Part shown: piece after piece, positions 13,650 to 28,000 of the stretch
Layout of the letters: each line of letters begins with the position of its first letter
Position numbering within the stretch: the first letter of the stretch is position 1
Assembly (NCBI GenBank): GCA_004352715.1
Contig: SCFE01000006.1
Location: forward strand, 160,172 to 224,171
Length of the DNA: 64,000 bases
Direction: 5' to 3'
DNA from: Hofstenia miamia
Lineage: Eukaryota; Xenacoelomorpha; Acoela
Notes under the pieces: generated by a model
Database searches by the model: none
Told to the model about the DNA's origin: nothing
What the model saw: the letters and a program-made list of their open reading frames with translations, nothing else
Position numbers and translations under genes: made by a program

Positions 13650-15486
13650 TAAATTAAATTTACTTATTAACAGTGTTCAAAATCTGACCTTTTTGCATGT
13701 ACTCAGTATAAAAAGAAGTTTTAAATGTATCCTTCAATGTTGCCATTCGAGACGGGAATTCACTACCAAAACAATTTAAAAATTGAAACCTTTAAATTTC
13801 CTTAAGCAAAAATATATTCCTGGTAAATCATGACGAGTTTACAATGTTTTGTTTTTTTAGTGACAATACTGAAAATTTTGTCTCTTCATATTTTCTCTTG
13901 ACATAATTAGTCAACTTCATTTTGTTTAAAAATGTAAATATTCATGTGAGGACAAACTAAATTCAATCATTGTCAGATTTTATGTATCTGATGCCCTGTA
14001 ATATACAGGAAATATATTATTGACAATATACAATCGTACACCTTTAAATTAATGCCGACTCTAAAAATGTAAATTTTAACTTCCATGCAGAAATGTTGTA
14101 CAACGTATTGCATCCGAACTAATCATATATCATATTTTTCTAAATATTGCGATAATATCATGTTAACCCTTTCAGTTACTAAAAGCATGATTGAATATAA
14201 TTGCTTAATAAGAATTTTCGTCTTTATTGAATTGTAGTGCAGGAAAAATATCATGTATACTTTAATTCTGAAAAATCGTTATATTTTGCAGAGACTACAA
14301 ACTCAATTTTATAATTAAGTGATATTTCCAACTTTAAATAATATCAGTTATCAATAATATTTGGTCTTGACATTTTCAAATCAAGCTAAAACAACAGATG
14401 ACAAAACTTGCCTAAATGATGACAGCCGACTATTATGCCAGTTTGATGTCATAATTTATGAATTCAATTTATAATTTAATGATTGATGGCATTGCATATT
14501 GTATTTCTTCATAGTAGAAGCAATAGTAAGAAGCAAGGATTTACATCACGCACGAACCTTTTCAACATTGGACATATTATTTGCTTTAAAATTTAATTTT
14601 AAATTGCGTTCTTAAAGATATTCATGATAAATACTTTTCCCAATATTAACATTTAAACATTAAAAAGAATTGTAAGGTTCTTCAATCACTTTAAATTTAC
14701 CCATAAACTACTATTCCATATAATTCATATTAGTAAGCCTAAGACTCAAATATTGCTTGAAAACATGTATACTATTAAAATATAACTGATCACATTTACT
14801 AAATGCAAAACAAGCATTTCAATATTTAATAAACGGGTTACATGACGAGCTACCAATTGAAAATTATCGAAATCAAGCTAATATTTTATTGAAAACTTTC
14901 CTATTATAAAATCATTCTTTTTGAACATCATTAATAGAGTTATATAAATAATTCAGCAGAGAACAACTTTTAAACAAGTGTTAATAATTGAAACAAATTA
15001 ATATTTATGATGTTCTTCAAACGAATTCAATTCTTCAATAAATTATTGCAAAACATATCGATTATTATTTCTTTTAAATTTATTTGCATTAAACAGATTT
15101 GATTCATAGCATCCTAAAAACACTGCTTAATATTAAATTAAAAACACTGTTACATGCAAAGATTGTTCAAAAATGTAAACAGAAAATTTGATAAAAATGA
15201 TACAAATTAAAATATACAAAGGGCACCAAATATAAAATTGCACTAGCTTGAATGATTCAAAAATAGCACCATTAACTCCAATTCAGAATTTTATGCATTG
15301 GTGTATGCATTTTTTGCAGTTTACGAAAATTATGATTACTAAATTAGGGATATTCAAAGATTACATTTTTACTGATGCATAAAATATTTTGTTAAAAATA
15401 CAATAATTACTAAAATCATTTATTATCCCATTGAATAAAATCCGTATAAGTGCAGAGCATTTGAAAGAAATAATGCATACACCAGC
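13650..15486. other. Gene-free AT-rich region downstream of the MIEAP-like gene
   Basis: No exon, RNA gene or repeat unit could be supported. It is 3' of the minus-strand gene ending at 15487 and may include its 3' UTR. Confidence 0.5.
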
Positions 15487-15774
15487 TCAAGTAATTACAA
15501 CAGCCCGCTGGACACATGGTTCTCCACTTGAGCACTCAATGAGGGAAGGCCACACATAAGAGGCAATAACGTCGTTGCTGTCATCCGACATGTGGAAACG
15601 TTGATGGTAGCGGGAGTCGAACGTTTTAAGATGATAATGCAACTGATATGATGGTATTGAAGTGAGCAGTAGCCAGGCTAGTTGTACACATTCACGAATA
15701 AATTCTGTTAAAGGCAAACATGTGCGAAGAGAAGGAAACTCGAACAATGTTGACCACAGTTGATTACTAACATG
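15487..15774 (-). CDS. MIEAP-like, last coding exon
   Basis: The acceptor is ATTGCTCTTTTAG at 15775-15787. It begins in phase 0 with HVSNQLWS and ends RAVVIT-TGA (stop 15487-15489). It holds the diagnostic C-terminal motifs LTEFIRECVQLAW, RYHQRFHMSDD and YVWPSLIE. Confidence 0.85.
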   Translation of the reverse strand, partial: HVSNQLWSTLFEFPSLRTCLPLTEFIRECVQLAWLLLTSIPSYQLHYHLKTFDSRYHQRFHMSDDSNDVIASYVWPSLIECSSGEPCVQRAVVIT

Positions 15775-18700
15775 CTAAAAGAGCAATAATATAACAATTT
15801 TAATATTGTGAAAATAATTTGTAACTAAAAAATAGCATAAATTAAGCAAATTATATATACATGCAGTAGCACGGTTCATTGACATCATCGAATGCAAAAT
15901 TAGAAGCAAGAATTAAAATTCACTATCTATTAATAAACTGAACTAACCAACCTCAAAATTTGGAGAAATATCACGATGGCGGGCGCTTCTACGAAGTTGT
16001 TGCGCGAAGGAAGAGGCAAGACTGGAGTCATTTTCTGGAGAAACATTGGATTCACTATTAAATGGAAACAGCATAAGGGTTGAAACTTGCTGCTTTATGT
16101 CTTCGATTGAAGAAGCAACAGAACGAAAAGACAGCTAAAACAAATAGTTAATAACACTGTTCATTTTTTGGAAATTGCATGTATAAATTCGATTAAAAAC
16201 CCTCCTGGGTGCTTTGCACTTCAAGTTTATATACCTCCAAATAGAATCAGGATGTTAACAGGCAGACGGCAGGTGCTCACGAGTTACCTCAGTTAGTAGC
16301 CTTGGTTGGCGAAAGCTGTAGAGAGGCGCAACCCTCTCATGAAGCTCGGCCTTCGGCTTCACTCTCTGCTGATCAGACTCAACACAGATCAGCACTCTGC
16401 GTGCCAGGGGTCGCCAGAGGACAAGCATGATTAAGCCGGCAGCACACTTCTAGGGGAAGTGCCAGAGCTGATCTGTTGCCACCCACTCTTCAGTCCGTTG
16501 ACTGGTAGAGTAACCCCGACCATATGTATAGATTGAAAAAAACTTATATTTATATCTGTACACTGGTAACCAATATCGATCTCAGCAATAAAGCCGTCGC
16601 AATATACATTGAATTAGAAATCGCTGAAAGATTATTTGTAAATTTTTTTCATATGATTAACAAATTTAGTGCTGAGTTTACTATTTTGAATAATTGTAAC
16701 AGTATTCTAATTATTTTTAAAAGTGTGTTCAAATTCAAATATTTTCTCCCGTTTGATTATTTGAAATTGATATTTAAAAAGACAAACAGTAAAACTAAAG
16801 CTTACATAAAAGTAATTCAGCGAAGAAATAATTAGCAGAAGCAAATTGCTCATCAAGCATTCATATAACGCATAGCTCTATGTAAAAATCAAAAAGACCG
16901 TAGGAAAAATTTGCAAAAGCGTCAAAAATTCATCAGAAAGAGACGAGTATGTCCTGAAAGTTTTGATATATTTCAAGCACATGCCAAATTATCTAACCAG
17001 CTGCTTAGATTGGGAAAAAGATTATCTTGAAAATGTTTTACGTTCCTGCGGAAGAATATTACATACATAAAAATATATTTGAAGCTCAAAATAAGATTAG
17101 ATAATTTTATTGTATACTTCTGCCTTTTGCCTTTCCTTTTACTATAAGACTTCCCATATTAATTGAATGTCGGGCATCAAAGTAAGCGACATTGAATATT
17201 ATATTTTGGAGGCGGTGTGTCATGAAAATTGGTTCCAATGAGAAAATGTGCAAATTATTTAATTGGATGTTACAATGTGTGGAACAAAATATGCCCATTT
17301 CGTCTCCTGTATAAACTACATTTTAAACAAAGAATTATGTAATTAGATATGGACTTAGTTTATATATTACAAACCGTAAAAACACAATTGCTCATTAAAA
17401 TTCGACATTTTTACCTCAGCCAATGCAGTAATGTTTTTTACTGTAGTTTTTTTAGTAAATTACGAAAAAAGTAATAATCTGATTGGCAAGAAATTTTCAA
17501 ACTCTCAATTATTATGCTTTCTTCCTGATGCTTTGAATATGTTTCCATGTTAAAGGAATGCAATAATGTACACAACTAATTGATATTATACTAACCACGA
17601 CTATAGAAAACAGAATCTTTTGTTTAAGCTGATCACTTTCAGGAGCTGATGAGAGATCGTCAAGATCTTCCAGAGCATCCATAGCATCGAGACGAGCTTC
17701 CGAATATAAGTCCCCAAAGCGTTGTATAAGCTGACTAGGTCGCAAGTCGTCCGATATATTTTCAAATGAACCACCCATTTCTATGTGCCGCTGTACATGC
17801 GACGATAATCTAAAAACAGAAAAATTGCGAGACAACCCTAACAATGGGGAATTTTTATTATACAACTAAAATCTTGCTAAGCAATATTAATTGAATTTCT
17901 TAAATGAAAATCGGGCATCATAATACGTTTTGATAATGTCGTCAATTATACAACTCATAGAAATTAGTATATAAATTTACTTCAATTGATCATTCCAAAT
18001 TGAATGAATATTTCTTACTTAAGGATGTTGAAATCATAAATTTTGCAAAAGATCATCTAAAGCAATATAATTTGAAATCGATACCTATCTACGAGTTCAT
18101 CTTCTCGTAACTGATGCTTTTGAATTGCCTCACGACTTTTTTCTAACTCATACTCCAAGCTTTGAATTCTCGCAATTAGCTCGGTTCTCTCAATGTTCTC
18201 GGGAAAAGAAGATGTACGCACACAGTCGTCTAAAAATACGTATCAAATATACGTTAATTAAATAATGAATGCAATTTCAACTAAATGAAGGCATAAAATT
18301 ATGTATACTGTACATAAATTAAGAGGTTCGAAAACTCGCTCTTAAAAAACTTAAGCGTACAAATAGAATCAAATTGCAAAGAGTTACCAGGAACTTGGAT
18401 AAATTATAAAATGTCGCAAAAATTAATACAATATGGCTTAATTTAGAAAGAAAAGCTTATCAGAATGAGGCAGTGTTGACCATTTAAAAGAAATCGTTTT
18501 AAGCAGCGTAATCGTTGATTATATCACCCGCTTGTTTAAATTCAGGAGTCAATTAAGCAATTTTGTTTAAACTTTTGTTTAATTGACAGGCTAAATTTAA
18601 ACGGCAAGCTGAAGGAAGCTACAATGCAGTGAACAAACAATAAATAGCATATTGAAATTTCACAAGTACTTTTATGAGATTGATATACGATGAAAGATTT

Positions 18701-21700
18701 GCGTAAAATGTAAAAACTTATTATTGTAAATAATGTAAATCTGGATAAATCAGATCTTATTGTCAAGGCATATGTGGTAGAAACATAAGTGGATACTCCT
18801 ACTGTAGTATTTGAATCCAATCTTTTAGATGTTTAAGCACCAATGCCGCTAAGTCGTACAGAAAATTGATACAATTTTTTAAGGAAATGGATAAAAATAA
18901 ATTTAATGCGATGAAAATTTGCGGTTAAACTTCAGATAAAAACAATTTTCGAATTTCTTTAAGATATGTGGCTGGGGCTCAATTTTGCACCCACCTCCAA
19001 TAGAATTAGGGTACATACAAAGGTATGAATGTAGCTTTTGTCTTAAAAACAACTAAATCTACCCTTTTTCTCTTTTCGTTATGTTAAACAATTATGAATC
19101 AAATATTTAAGAGAAAATTAAGCCATTGGATGGCTCATAAATGTAGATGAACAACATACGAAAATATCAAGAATATTGATTAACCGACCCTTTGATGACG
19201 CCATTTTTTAATGATGGACATTCATATTGACGATATTAATAATTTTATTGATGGATTGTTTGCCAGAGTATACATGTACCAAGCAAGGATGTAAACTTGG
19301 AGTGCCATAATTTTTCAAGGTTGATGGACCTAGTAGGGCACTCCCAGCCTGGGAATCTCAAAATACTAATAGGGTTAAAGATGTCAACACTTAAATTATC
19401 AGAAAAACAAATGACATGACTATCAAATATTTTAAAATTAAAATGTTAGGGTCTCCTTTTCTTTAGCATAAATGCTTCGCAAATGAGGTCTGTGTCCCCT
19501 CTCTCTTATTAGTCAATGTCAAAAGTTCATTTACATGAATTTATAAAACTCAAAGATTAATAAAATTAACTATGAAGATGGCTAACCCCAAAATATCTCA
19601 ACTATTCACAATTGTAGGCAATTAATTATAAGCTGAACTGCCATATAGACATTTGAACTGAATAAAGTTCAATTTTTTGTAGTGCATTTAGTACAAAATA
19701 CAATAAGTTTGAACTTAATAGTGTATCTCGATTCAATGTTGGGATGAATCATATTAATATTACATCCTTGTAGATAAGTAAAAGAAAATTATAAAGGGCT
19801 TACTCTTTTTTCGCATAAGCAACGATTTGATGTTTTTCATAATAGTGTTTCAAAGGAACGCCATCGCGAATTAGAGCAAACGTGAATGGCGGTTATCTAT
19901 ACCGAGTAGACATTGGGAACACAATGCGTTATCGAAGCGGTGCATATAGTAATACTATAGATACAGGCAGAAAATAATCAGCATGGAGTAGCAGCAACCT
20001 AGTTTGCAGAAATAATGTTCCACAAACGTCTACGCAAACGGTTTATTGCAAACATTAATTGAAGAGCGTTGGGACATAAGAAATTGTGAAGCAGATGTTA
20101 AATTCGTGTACAGCCTCGACTAAGTTACTCAGCACGGAAAATGCGAATTTGAAATGAAATTTTAAACTTGCAAACAAATTATTAAATCTTATTTCTCAAT
20201 ATCTAAATATGTTAATCAGGAACGATAGAAGGTCACATTTCAAAAGGTTATGCATAGCCGTGGAGTAAATTGAGCATGGAAAACGTAATGATTGCTGGCA
20301 TTTAGCTTTTATTTATCAAGCATTCAGAAATTTGGCGTGCCATTATTCTTTTGATTTGTAAGCGTTATTGACCGTGTTAATCTTGAAAGCTATGAGAGCC
20401 GCCGTCTTCGCATGATTCCTAAGCACTGTGAGGTGTGTGCGTGAAAATAAATTTCAATTCATAATATAGATATTTGACATAAACGCTGCTGTTCTGAAAA
20501 TAGTATAGCGATGAATACGCAACATTTAAATCCGAATGTGCAATCCTTTTCGTTACTCTATAATTAATAGTGTTTAATTTTTTTTGAAATATATGCAATT
20601 TAACGAAATTTAAAAGCAATATGTCAATTTCACAGGATCTAATTTGTATAAACTATATAATACGCTTCTTGTATACAGTCAGCAGCAATTTTTAAGCAGA
20701 TCATTAGCAATGCTACAGCTTCTTTACTATTCGTTAGCCCATCTCATATTAGATCCTTCCAATCAATGTGTACAATTTTTGCATCTACAAATGAGCATAG
20801 CTAAAACTGATTTATTGTTACTTAAATCCTCTAGAATAACTAAATCTTAACAAAATCACGTTTGATGCTATGATGCATGGTATGAATTATGACAATGTTA
20901 AAAACTTTGTCGGATAGCTCCGCTCCTCAATATCTTCGATAGCACAAAAGTTATTGTTGTACAAACTTCATTGCATACAATTCCGATAAAATCATTAAAC
21001 TATACTGAATTTTACTTGGATCAGTAGATTTATTACATCCCTTAGAAAATAACCTAGTATCTTAGATCCTTCATATTTTAGAGATCGTTTCTTTTTGATA
21101 CATTGCGATTTAATCACTCAAAGGTAAAAAAATCAATAATTTCCAAGGCATATTCCTTTGCTTCACCAATTATATTAAATAATCTACCGCTCTATTAAAT
21201 GACACATTGCATCGATACATTTCATTATGATCATTGCTATTTTTGATAATGCGCTACCAGTCTTCAATCACATTTCAGTATTGTCAATATCATTATTTAT
21301 CTAATTATTTCAAAGTTGGGGCAACTGTCATTTAAGGATTGCAAGCCTTCTAAATAAAATGAAATCATATAATTCGCCCAAAGCCAACATCGTTAAAAGC
21401 TATACATTGACAAATAAGCAAACAAATGAACAAACAAACAAAGGAACAAACAAATTAATCGCTCAAATAATATACATTTTAATCTAGATATCGTGAGGAA
21501 TAGCTACATTTTATTCAACTTAATTGCATAAATCTAATCCATGTAAAATTTGCAAAATGAATATGACAGATGCATCATGTTAATAAGCTAGCATTTATGG
21601 TCTGGGTAGCATGTAGGTTTAGCAAAACTGGAAAACAAAGACAGACAACCATTCACCGCACCTATTTGTACATTAAAAATAGTGAAAACCTGAAAAGATA

Positions 21701-22030
21701 AGGAATATTCCGTCCTAGAATTTGAAGCAAGCAAATATCATACCGTTCATGCAAAGCTACTTTTGTAAAACATCTGGACAAAAGTCATTATGCGCAACAC
21801 GTCTGTTAGTAAGCAAACAAACTATAACATTATTTGATCATTATAATTATTCTGTCTCAGTGACGTAGCAAGCAACATGTTCAATTGACAAAATCATTGT
21901 GAGCTTGTATGATTTTTATTTGGAAATGGTTAACTTATGATAAATATGTCCAGTAAATTGAATAAAATATAAAGAATAGGAATTGGATTTGGCATAAAAT
22001 CGTGGAGTACTTCACAATAATTAATGAACG

Positions 22031-22072
<42 letters not shown>

Positions 22073-25000
22073 GGTGCTTTGTCATTTCTCCATTTACATT
22101 TGGCGCCTTGTCAATATACAAAAAATTTATATTGGCGCTTTGTCTGTAAAAAATATTATGGTCCATTTTGGTAAAAAAAATCTCATTTATATTATGCAAC
22201 ATTTCTTACACACTTGATGTGCACAATCAGTCTGTTATAACAGTTTTAATCAGGGTAAAACATGAAATATATTATATATATAAATGAATAAGGTTGGACC
22301 CTTCGTTTCAAAAATCTATAGGTGAAAAAACTTTGTTAATACTTTCAAACACTAAATTAAAGTAAAAAACCACTACTTAGCTAATAACACATGTGTAGCA
22401 ACCTAAATCAAAACAACAGTTCTTGTAAACTGTGAGGTGAATTGAAGCTATATGTATTACATTTCCGTTGCGCTCTCTTCATTTTTGTACAAGATTTAGA
22501 GGATCCCATTTGGCCAGAAAACATGTGCTTTCATTTAAAGAATTGCAATAATAATATTTTTTCTTTTGGGACGACAGCAAAATGTAATTCAATAAAATTT
22601 TTCAAAATGTCGTTTGGCTTAAATCAGTATATTTTATTGTTGCACAATTTCAACTTATTGGAGGGAAAAAACATGTTTTTGTTAGTCAAATGATTTCTAA
22701 TATTTTTTTACTTTTAAAATTTCTCCATTCCTAATTTTTATCAATCTGCTTTTTGTGCAATAGCAAAAACAAAACATGAAAATGACAAAGCACCATATAT
22801 GTAAGTTACTCTAACATTATAATACAATCAGACATATATCTTGAATTTAAGGTTTTCTAAGCAAAACTGAAAAAATTGGTACTTTGTCCTTTTAGAAATG
22901 CTAAAAAATGGCGCTTTGTCAGACGAAGCGACGATTTCTATTGAANTCCTAGTTAAGTTGCATTTTAATATTTTATGAGTAAGTACCAATGTAAATTTAT
23001 GTAAATAGTGCACAATACAAAGTTCGAGAAACTGGCACATTGCATAGATTGTAATTAAATCCAAAAAACAGAAGACATTATATTACAATGCAGGAATAAA
23101 ATAGATGAATGAATTATTTAGCTCATAGTGAAAATCGATGTAATTTTAGACAAAAGTGAAACTAGATCAGTTGAACGAATGGACGCGTAGCTGCTCAAAG
23201 TTCAAAGACCATCATTTTGGCATCTATAACAAAGTAGGAGAAATTTTCTAAGAAATAAACCCGGTAATCTTATCGCAAATAATCAAAACGTGCATTAAAG
23301 TGGTCTCATGAGAAACCAAACATTGACAATTTGAATGAACTAAATTTTTTATTTTAACAAAATTTATAGTCAGTAATTTAGCTCTGCAATGTGAAAAGTC
23401 GGGAAACGGTTCCAAAAATGAGAAAAAAATATAGATCGATCGCTTCATCTACAACATCGCATTATAGAAATCACCGATCGCAGGCCGATTAACTCATATT
23501 TTATAGAATGCCTTGCAATCGTTTTGGAGTAATGGAGAGAAGCTTTAAAATCTATATTAAAAATCCTTGCATCCGTCAATGATGATATTTATAAATAACT
23601 ATCGCATCCAGATCTTACAACATGAATTTGAATGTTGCTTCAACAAAAGTAAGGATCCGGTGGACATTCATAAACTTTACATGATTATCCAAACACAGTT
23701 AAACGTTTAGGGAGAATTCTTAGTTACTCACTAAATGTTTGTGCACTCTTCGGGACAACTTCTCTTTAAACACAATCCATTATGTTTACAATTGTCCTTA
23801 ATGATATATTTATTAACAAGTAGAAATAAAGTATAGATGATAAAAAAGGGTGAGAATGAAAATCACCTGAATTTTGAATAGGAAGTGAGATGCTTTCCTT
23901 AGAGATCTGTTTCCGCCAATTTTCACGCTTGGTAAAGATTCTTGTGGATAACGACCGCTGGGAGCGGAGAATTGGGGTTTGATTATTACACTCACTCGAG
24001 GTCATTAACGACACATTGCTACTGGTCTCACTGGCGTAACCTAAACAACACACGTAAACATTGCGCACCAGTGCGCAGGCTATTTACAGAGCAGCGCAAA
24101 GTATTACAGTTTGATCCCGAATGCCGCCAGACTTATTAAACAGATCGGACATTTTCTTACATTGATAATACAAATAAGCAAGTTTATGCAGACTTCCAAT
24201 AAGATAGCTACCTCGCATACAATAAAGAGTGGATTGTATATTCAAAGATACCATAAAGTCATAACGTTTTAGGAAAAGTGAAAAAATAGGAACTTAATTG
24301 CAATATTTTATAGGCATAGTCTAGTCAAAAGTCTTAAGCTCAACAATATCTCAGATAAGACTACAAGTTCAGGGAGCATAAACTCGGGGTATTTTATATT
24401 CTAACTTGAAAAACATTTTTAGATCCACCATAATACTGTGATCATTGCTGCGCCATATGCAACAATGATAATTATTTAAGTCTCTGTAGTGAATGGTCTT
24501 TCAGATACACCGACTATTAACCTTCACAATGACTTTCAAAATCAATTGATCCACAGTGTCATCTGTGAAACGAAAGTAAGAGATGCAGTGGACATTTATC
24601 ATTTTCTTTTAGCTCAATCTTTGCGAAGTTGGGAAATGCATTAATGTATTCCTCCACACAGCGAAATATGCATCGTGCGCCCATTTCATTTTTGCTAGAT
24701 GTTGTAACATGAATTTGAATGTTGCTTCAACAACAGTAAGGATCCGGTGGACATTCATAAAATTTACACGATTATCCAAACACAGTTAAACGTTTAGGGA
24801 GAATTCTTAGTTATTCATTAAATGTTTGTGCAAATTTTTAGTGTTACTATCTTCTGTTTCTATATACGTACGCAAATGGATCTTCGAACAAATTTTGGAG
24901 AACCTCTTGCTCTAATTCTGTTGAATAATATTCCAAAAAACTCAAAATTCCTGAATAAGACTGCTAAAAATTATACAAATTCTGTTGGTAAATTGAACGT

Positions 25001-28000
25001 ATTGTTTGGCATTCTTAACATACAATATATGTACAGTCACAATTCATACCAACAAAAACTTTTATATATCTCGTGACTAAGGTAAATGAACATAGTAAAA
25101 TACAGTAAATTTATGATAGCTCCTTTCAACTTCAACAAAAAGCTAACACTTTCCATTTATTGTCGATAAACCTCGGTGCGTTTTTTTCTTTAAAGCGCCT
25201 CACAAATTTCTTATTCCGGTAACTAATAATAAGCGAAGAGATATGCGAGAGCGCATATGCATTTAGGATATACATGAGCAGTCCGAATGTACCCTTACTA
25301 TAGAAACCAACTAATCACCCAGATGACCATAGTTTTAATGCAAAAGAATGGAAGAATTCAAAAAATAAACCCTATTTCGTTCAAAGGGTGCTGTTGTAGC
25401 ACTCCTGGTTTTTAAAATACGAAAATAGCAAAGCCTAGACAGAGTTAAGTAAATGGAGTTTATCGAGTGATTAGTAAGTCAGCATAATAAAATAATACAA
25501 GAATCAGCATAAATACTATGTGTGAAGCAATGTAATATAAAATATGAGTTTGCCTTTCAATTTTGTAATTTAATTTTTATATATTCCATGAATAAGAAGT
25601 CGATACGTACATTGATCTTAACACAACTCTGATGGGCAACTAAATACAGTTGAAAATCGTAAAATTATTTATCGATCGATAAAAACACTGACTTTGTGTT
25701 ACATGTTACTCACTGATTAATTGAATAGAAAAAGAACTTATACAAACCATTATCGTTTCGATCTGATGCAGGAAGACTGTTGTCGGAAGCTGTAGAGTTG
25801 TTGGTGCTGCCCATTCTCATTACAGCAATTGCATTTCTTAAACACTTAACGTAGGCGAGAAGCTGCTCTCCAATGTGACCCAATGGAGACATTTTCACTT
25901 CCTGACGCAATTGCTTAAACAATACCAATACTTCTTTGTCGAGATCAACACGCTGCTCTAACAGATGGTAGAGTTCCACTAAGCTGTCTAAATAGAGTGC
26001 AGTTTATATTTATTAAAGCGACAGAGCATCGTGTGATCACAAATTTTCCATACTAAAAGGGAAAATCTACGCTTTAAAACGCACTTTCAACCAGCGAGTG
26101 TTCGATATAATACCATCAGATAAATAGAAGTTAATGACAATAAATAGTGAGCTTTCATATAATGTGTATCATTATTAAAAGTAATAAATAGATTTTCTGT
26201 TCAATGGTAGAACAACAATTAACATACAGAAATGAGAATTTAGATTGATGTTGGAAATTCATCTGTAATAGATAAGATCTTAATCCTGACATAAAATATA
26301 AACAGTTATCAAGGGACTTTTTAATTTTCCATACTAAAAGGGAAAATCTACGCTTTAAAACAATGCGCACTTTCAACCAGCGAGTGTTCGATAGATAAAT
26401 AGAAGTTAATGACAATAAATAGTGAGCTTTCATATAATGTGTATCATTATTAAAAGTAATAAATAGATTTTCTGTTCAATGGTAGAACAACAATTAACAT
26501 ACAGAAATGAGAATTTAGATTGATGTTGGAAATTCATCTGTAATAGATAAGATCTTAATCCTGACATAAAATATAAACAGTTATCAAGGGACTTTTTAAT
26601 TTTTACTCTACAACATTTAACTATGTGCTTTAGTACAATCCACCACTCATAATTTTTCGAAAGTCAAAAGTAGATTTTGTAAAATAAAAACGTTTACGAA
26701 ATGTTATAACATGGATGTCGCATATTATGGTAAACCATTTTACTTTAATAGCAAAAATAAAACAAACAAATTTAAAACTTTGTTTGATAGAATCAGGGCA
26801 GATGGGGGATAAATCGTTTTATCTTTAAAAATTAATTTGTTAATCGTTTTGGAGATATATGAATAATTTAGGAGTGGTTAAATATGAGTCAAATATTGGA
26901 ATAAAAAAGATACAGATGTTCAATAAACGCAAATGAAAACTAAGACATGAATTTAAATATAGCGGACAATTTATAATGCTATTCGCTTGAAATCATAGCA
27001 TGCATTTAAAAATGTCATTATCAAAAAAATAATTCCAATTTAAAGTTCAATATTTTCAAAGAACAGTGGAGTGTGATTCTGTGAAAAATAGATATAGTCA
27101 TTTGAATTAGGAAACACAACGTGTTATAACAATACTATGGTCGGTAAAAAGTGCATGTATGTTTTTTCAACAGTTGCATATTTAATTAAATGCACCACAA
27201 AACATGAATATTAACAAGTTTACAGTTTACAAACCACTAGGTTTATCTTCCATTTGAATAATCTTCTTACAGATTTGAACATGTGATGCAAATGCTGCTT
27301 TAGATATATTTCTAGTGAAAGCAGTATTCCATAAGTTTGGAATGTTATCATACAAAGTAAATTCTTTTGATCTACCATTTAACTCAATTGTTATCATTTT
27401 TTTAGCTACTATATCTTGCCATGAACCAAATACTTTACCATCTAGAATTGAACAATCATGGAATAGCGGAGGATATCCTGCATTAATCCTTTGATTATTT
27501 CAATAGCATTTACTTTATGATAAAGAAGTTTATAACCTTTTCCTCTTTGTTTTTTTAACTTTGTTTGCATGAAAATATACTGCAGCACCCCATCAAGTAC
27601 ATGCGAACGTTGCTTGAACTTTTGGATTGTGGAACTCATTTAGTACTGGTCGGAGAGGTTTCGTACTTTTTATGCGACGACGTTGTCATTGATGACTTCG
27701 ATTTAAGCCATAAAAATCAACTTGTTTGCGATCAATATGCGTGGCACAATTAAACATTGTTTTTACTTTACCAGCTTTAGTTAATACATTTTTGCAATAA
27801 TCGACTCTTTTCTTACATGTAGTAAAGTTGTGATTGGCTTTTTTCGTAGATGACATTCTCCATACGCATTTTGATGAGTAAAATTATATAATGTTTTAAT
27901 ACAACAATTTAATTCGTTCGCTGCATCACCTGGATGAAAATCTTCTTCAAGATCTTCACAAAGTTCAAAAGCATTATTGAATTTTGCGGGTGTATTGAAA

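Larger units (their letters stand above)
18230..23866. other. 5.6-kb intron of the MIEAP-like gene
   Basis: No supported gene on either strand. It contains a CAAA-type simple repeat near 21415-21460, a (TA)n run at 22033-22071, a single N at 22946 and the first member of a 127-bp direct repeat (23619-23745). Confidence 0.6.

Noticed and set aside
16524-16835. 103-codon plus-strand open frame
   Set aside because: AT-driven composition rich in Phe/Lys/Asn, no splice support or family resemblance, and inside an intron of the opposite strand.
17512-17595. Hydrophobic C-terminal tail (SIISISCVHYCIPLTW) as a membrane anchor
   Set aside because: This is intron read-through after a good GTTAGT donor at 17595; splicing to 15952-16134 gives the family-consistent helix instead.
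21930-22217. Open frames with Tyr-Ile repeats on both strands
   Set aside because: They are translations of the (TA)n microsatellite, not coding.
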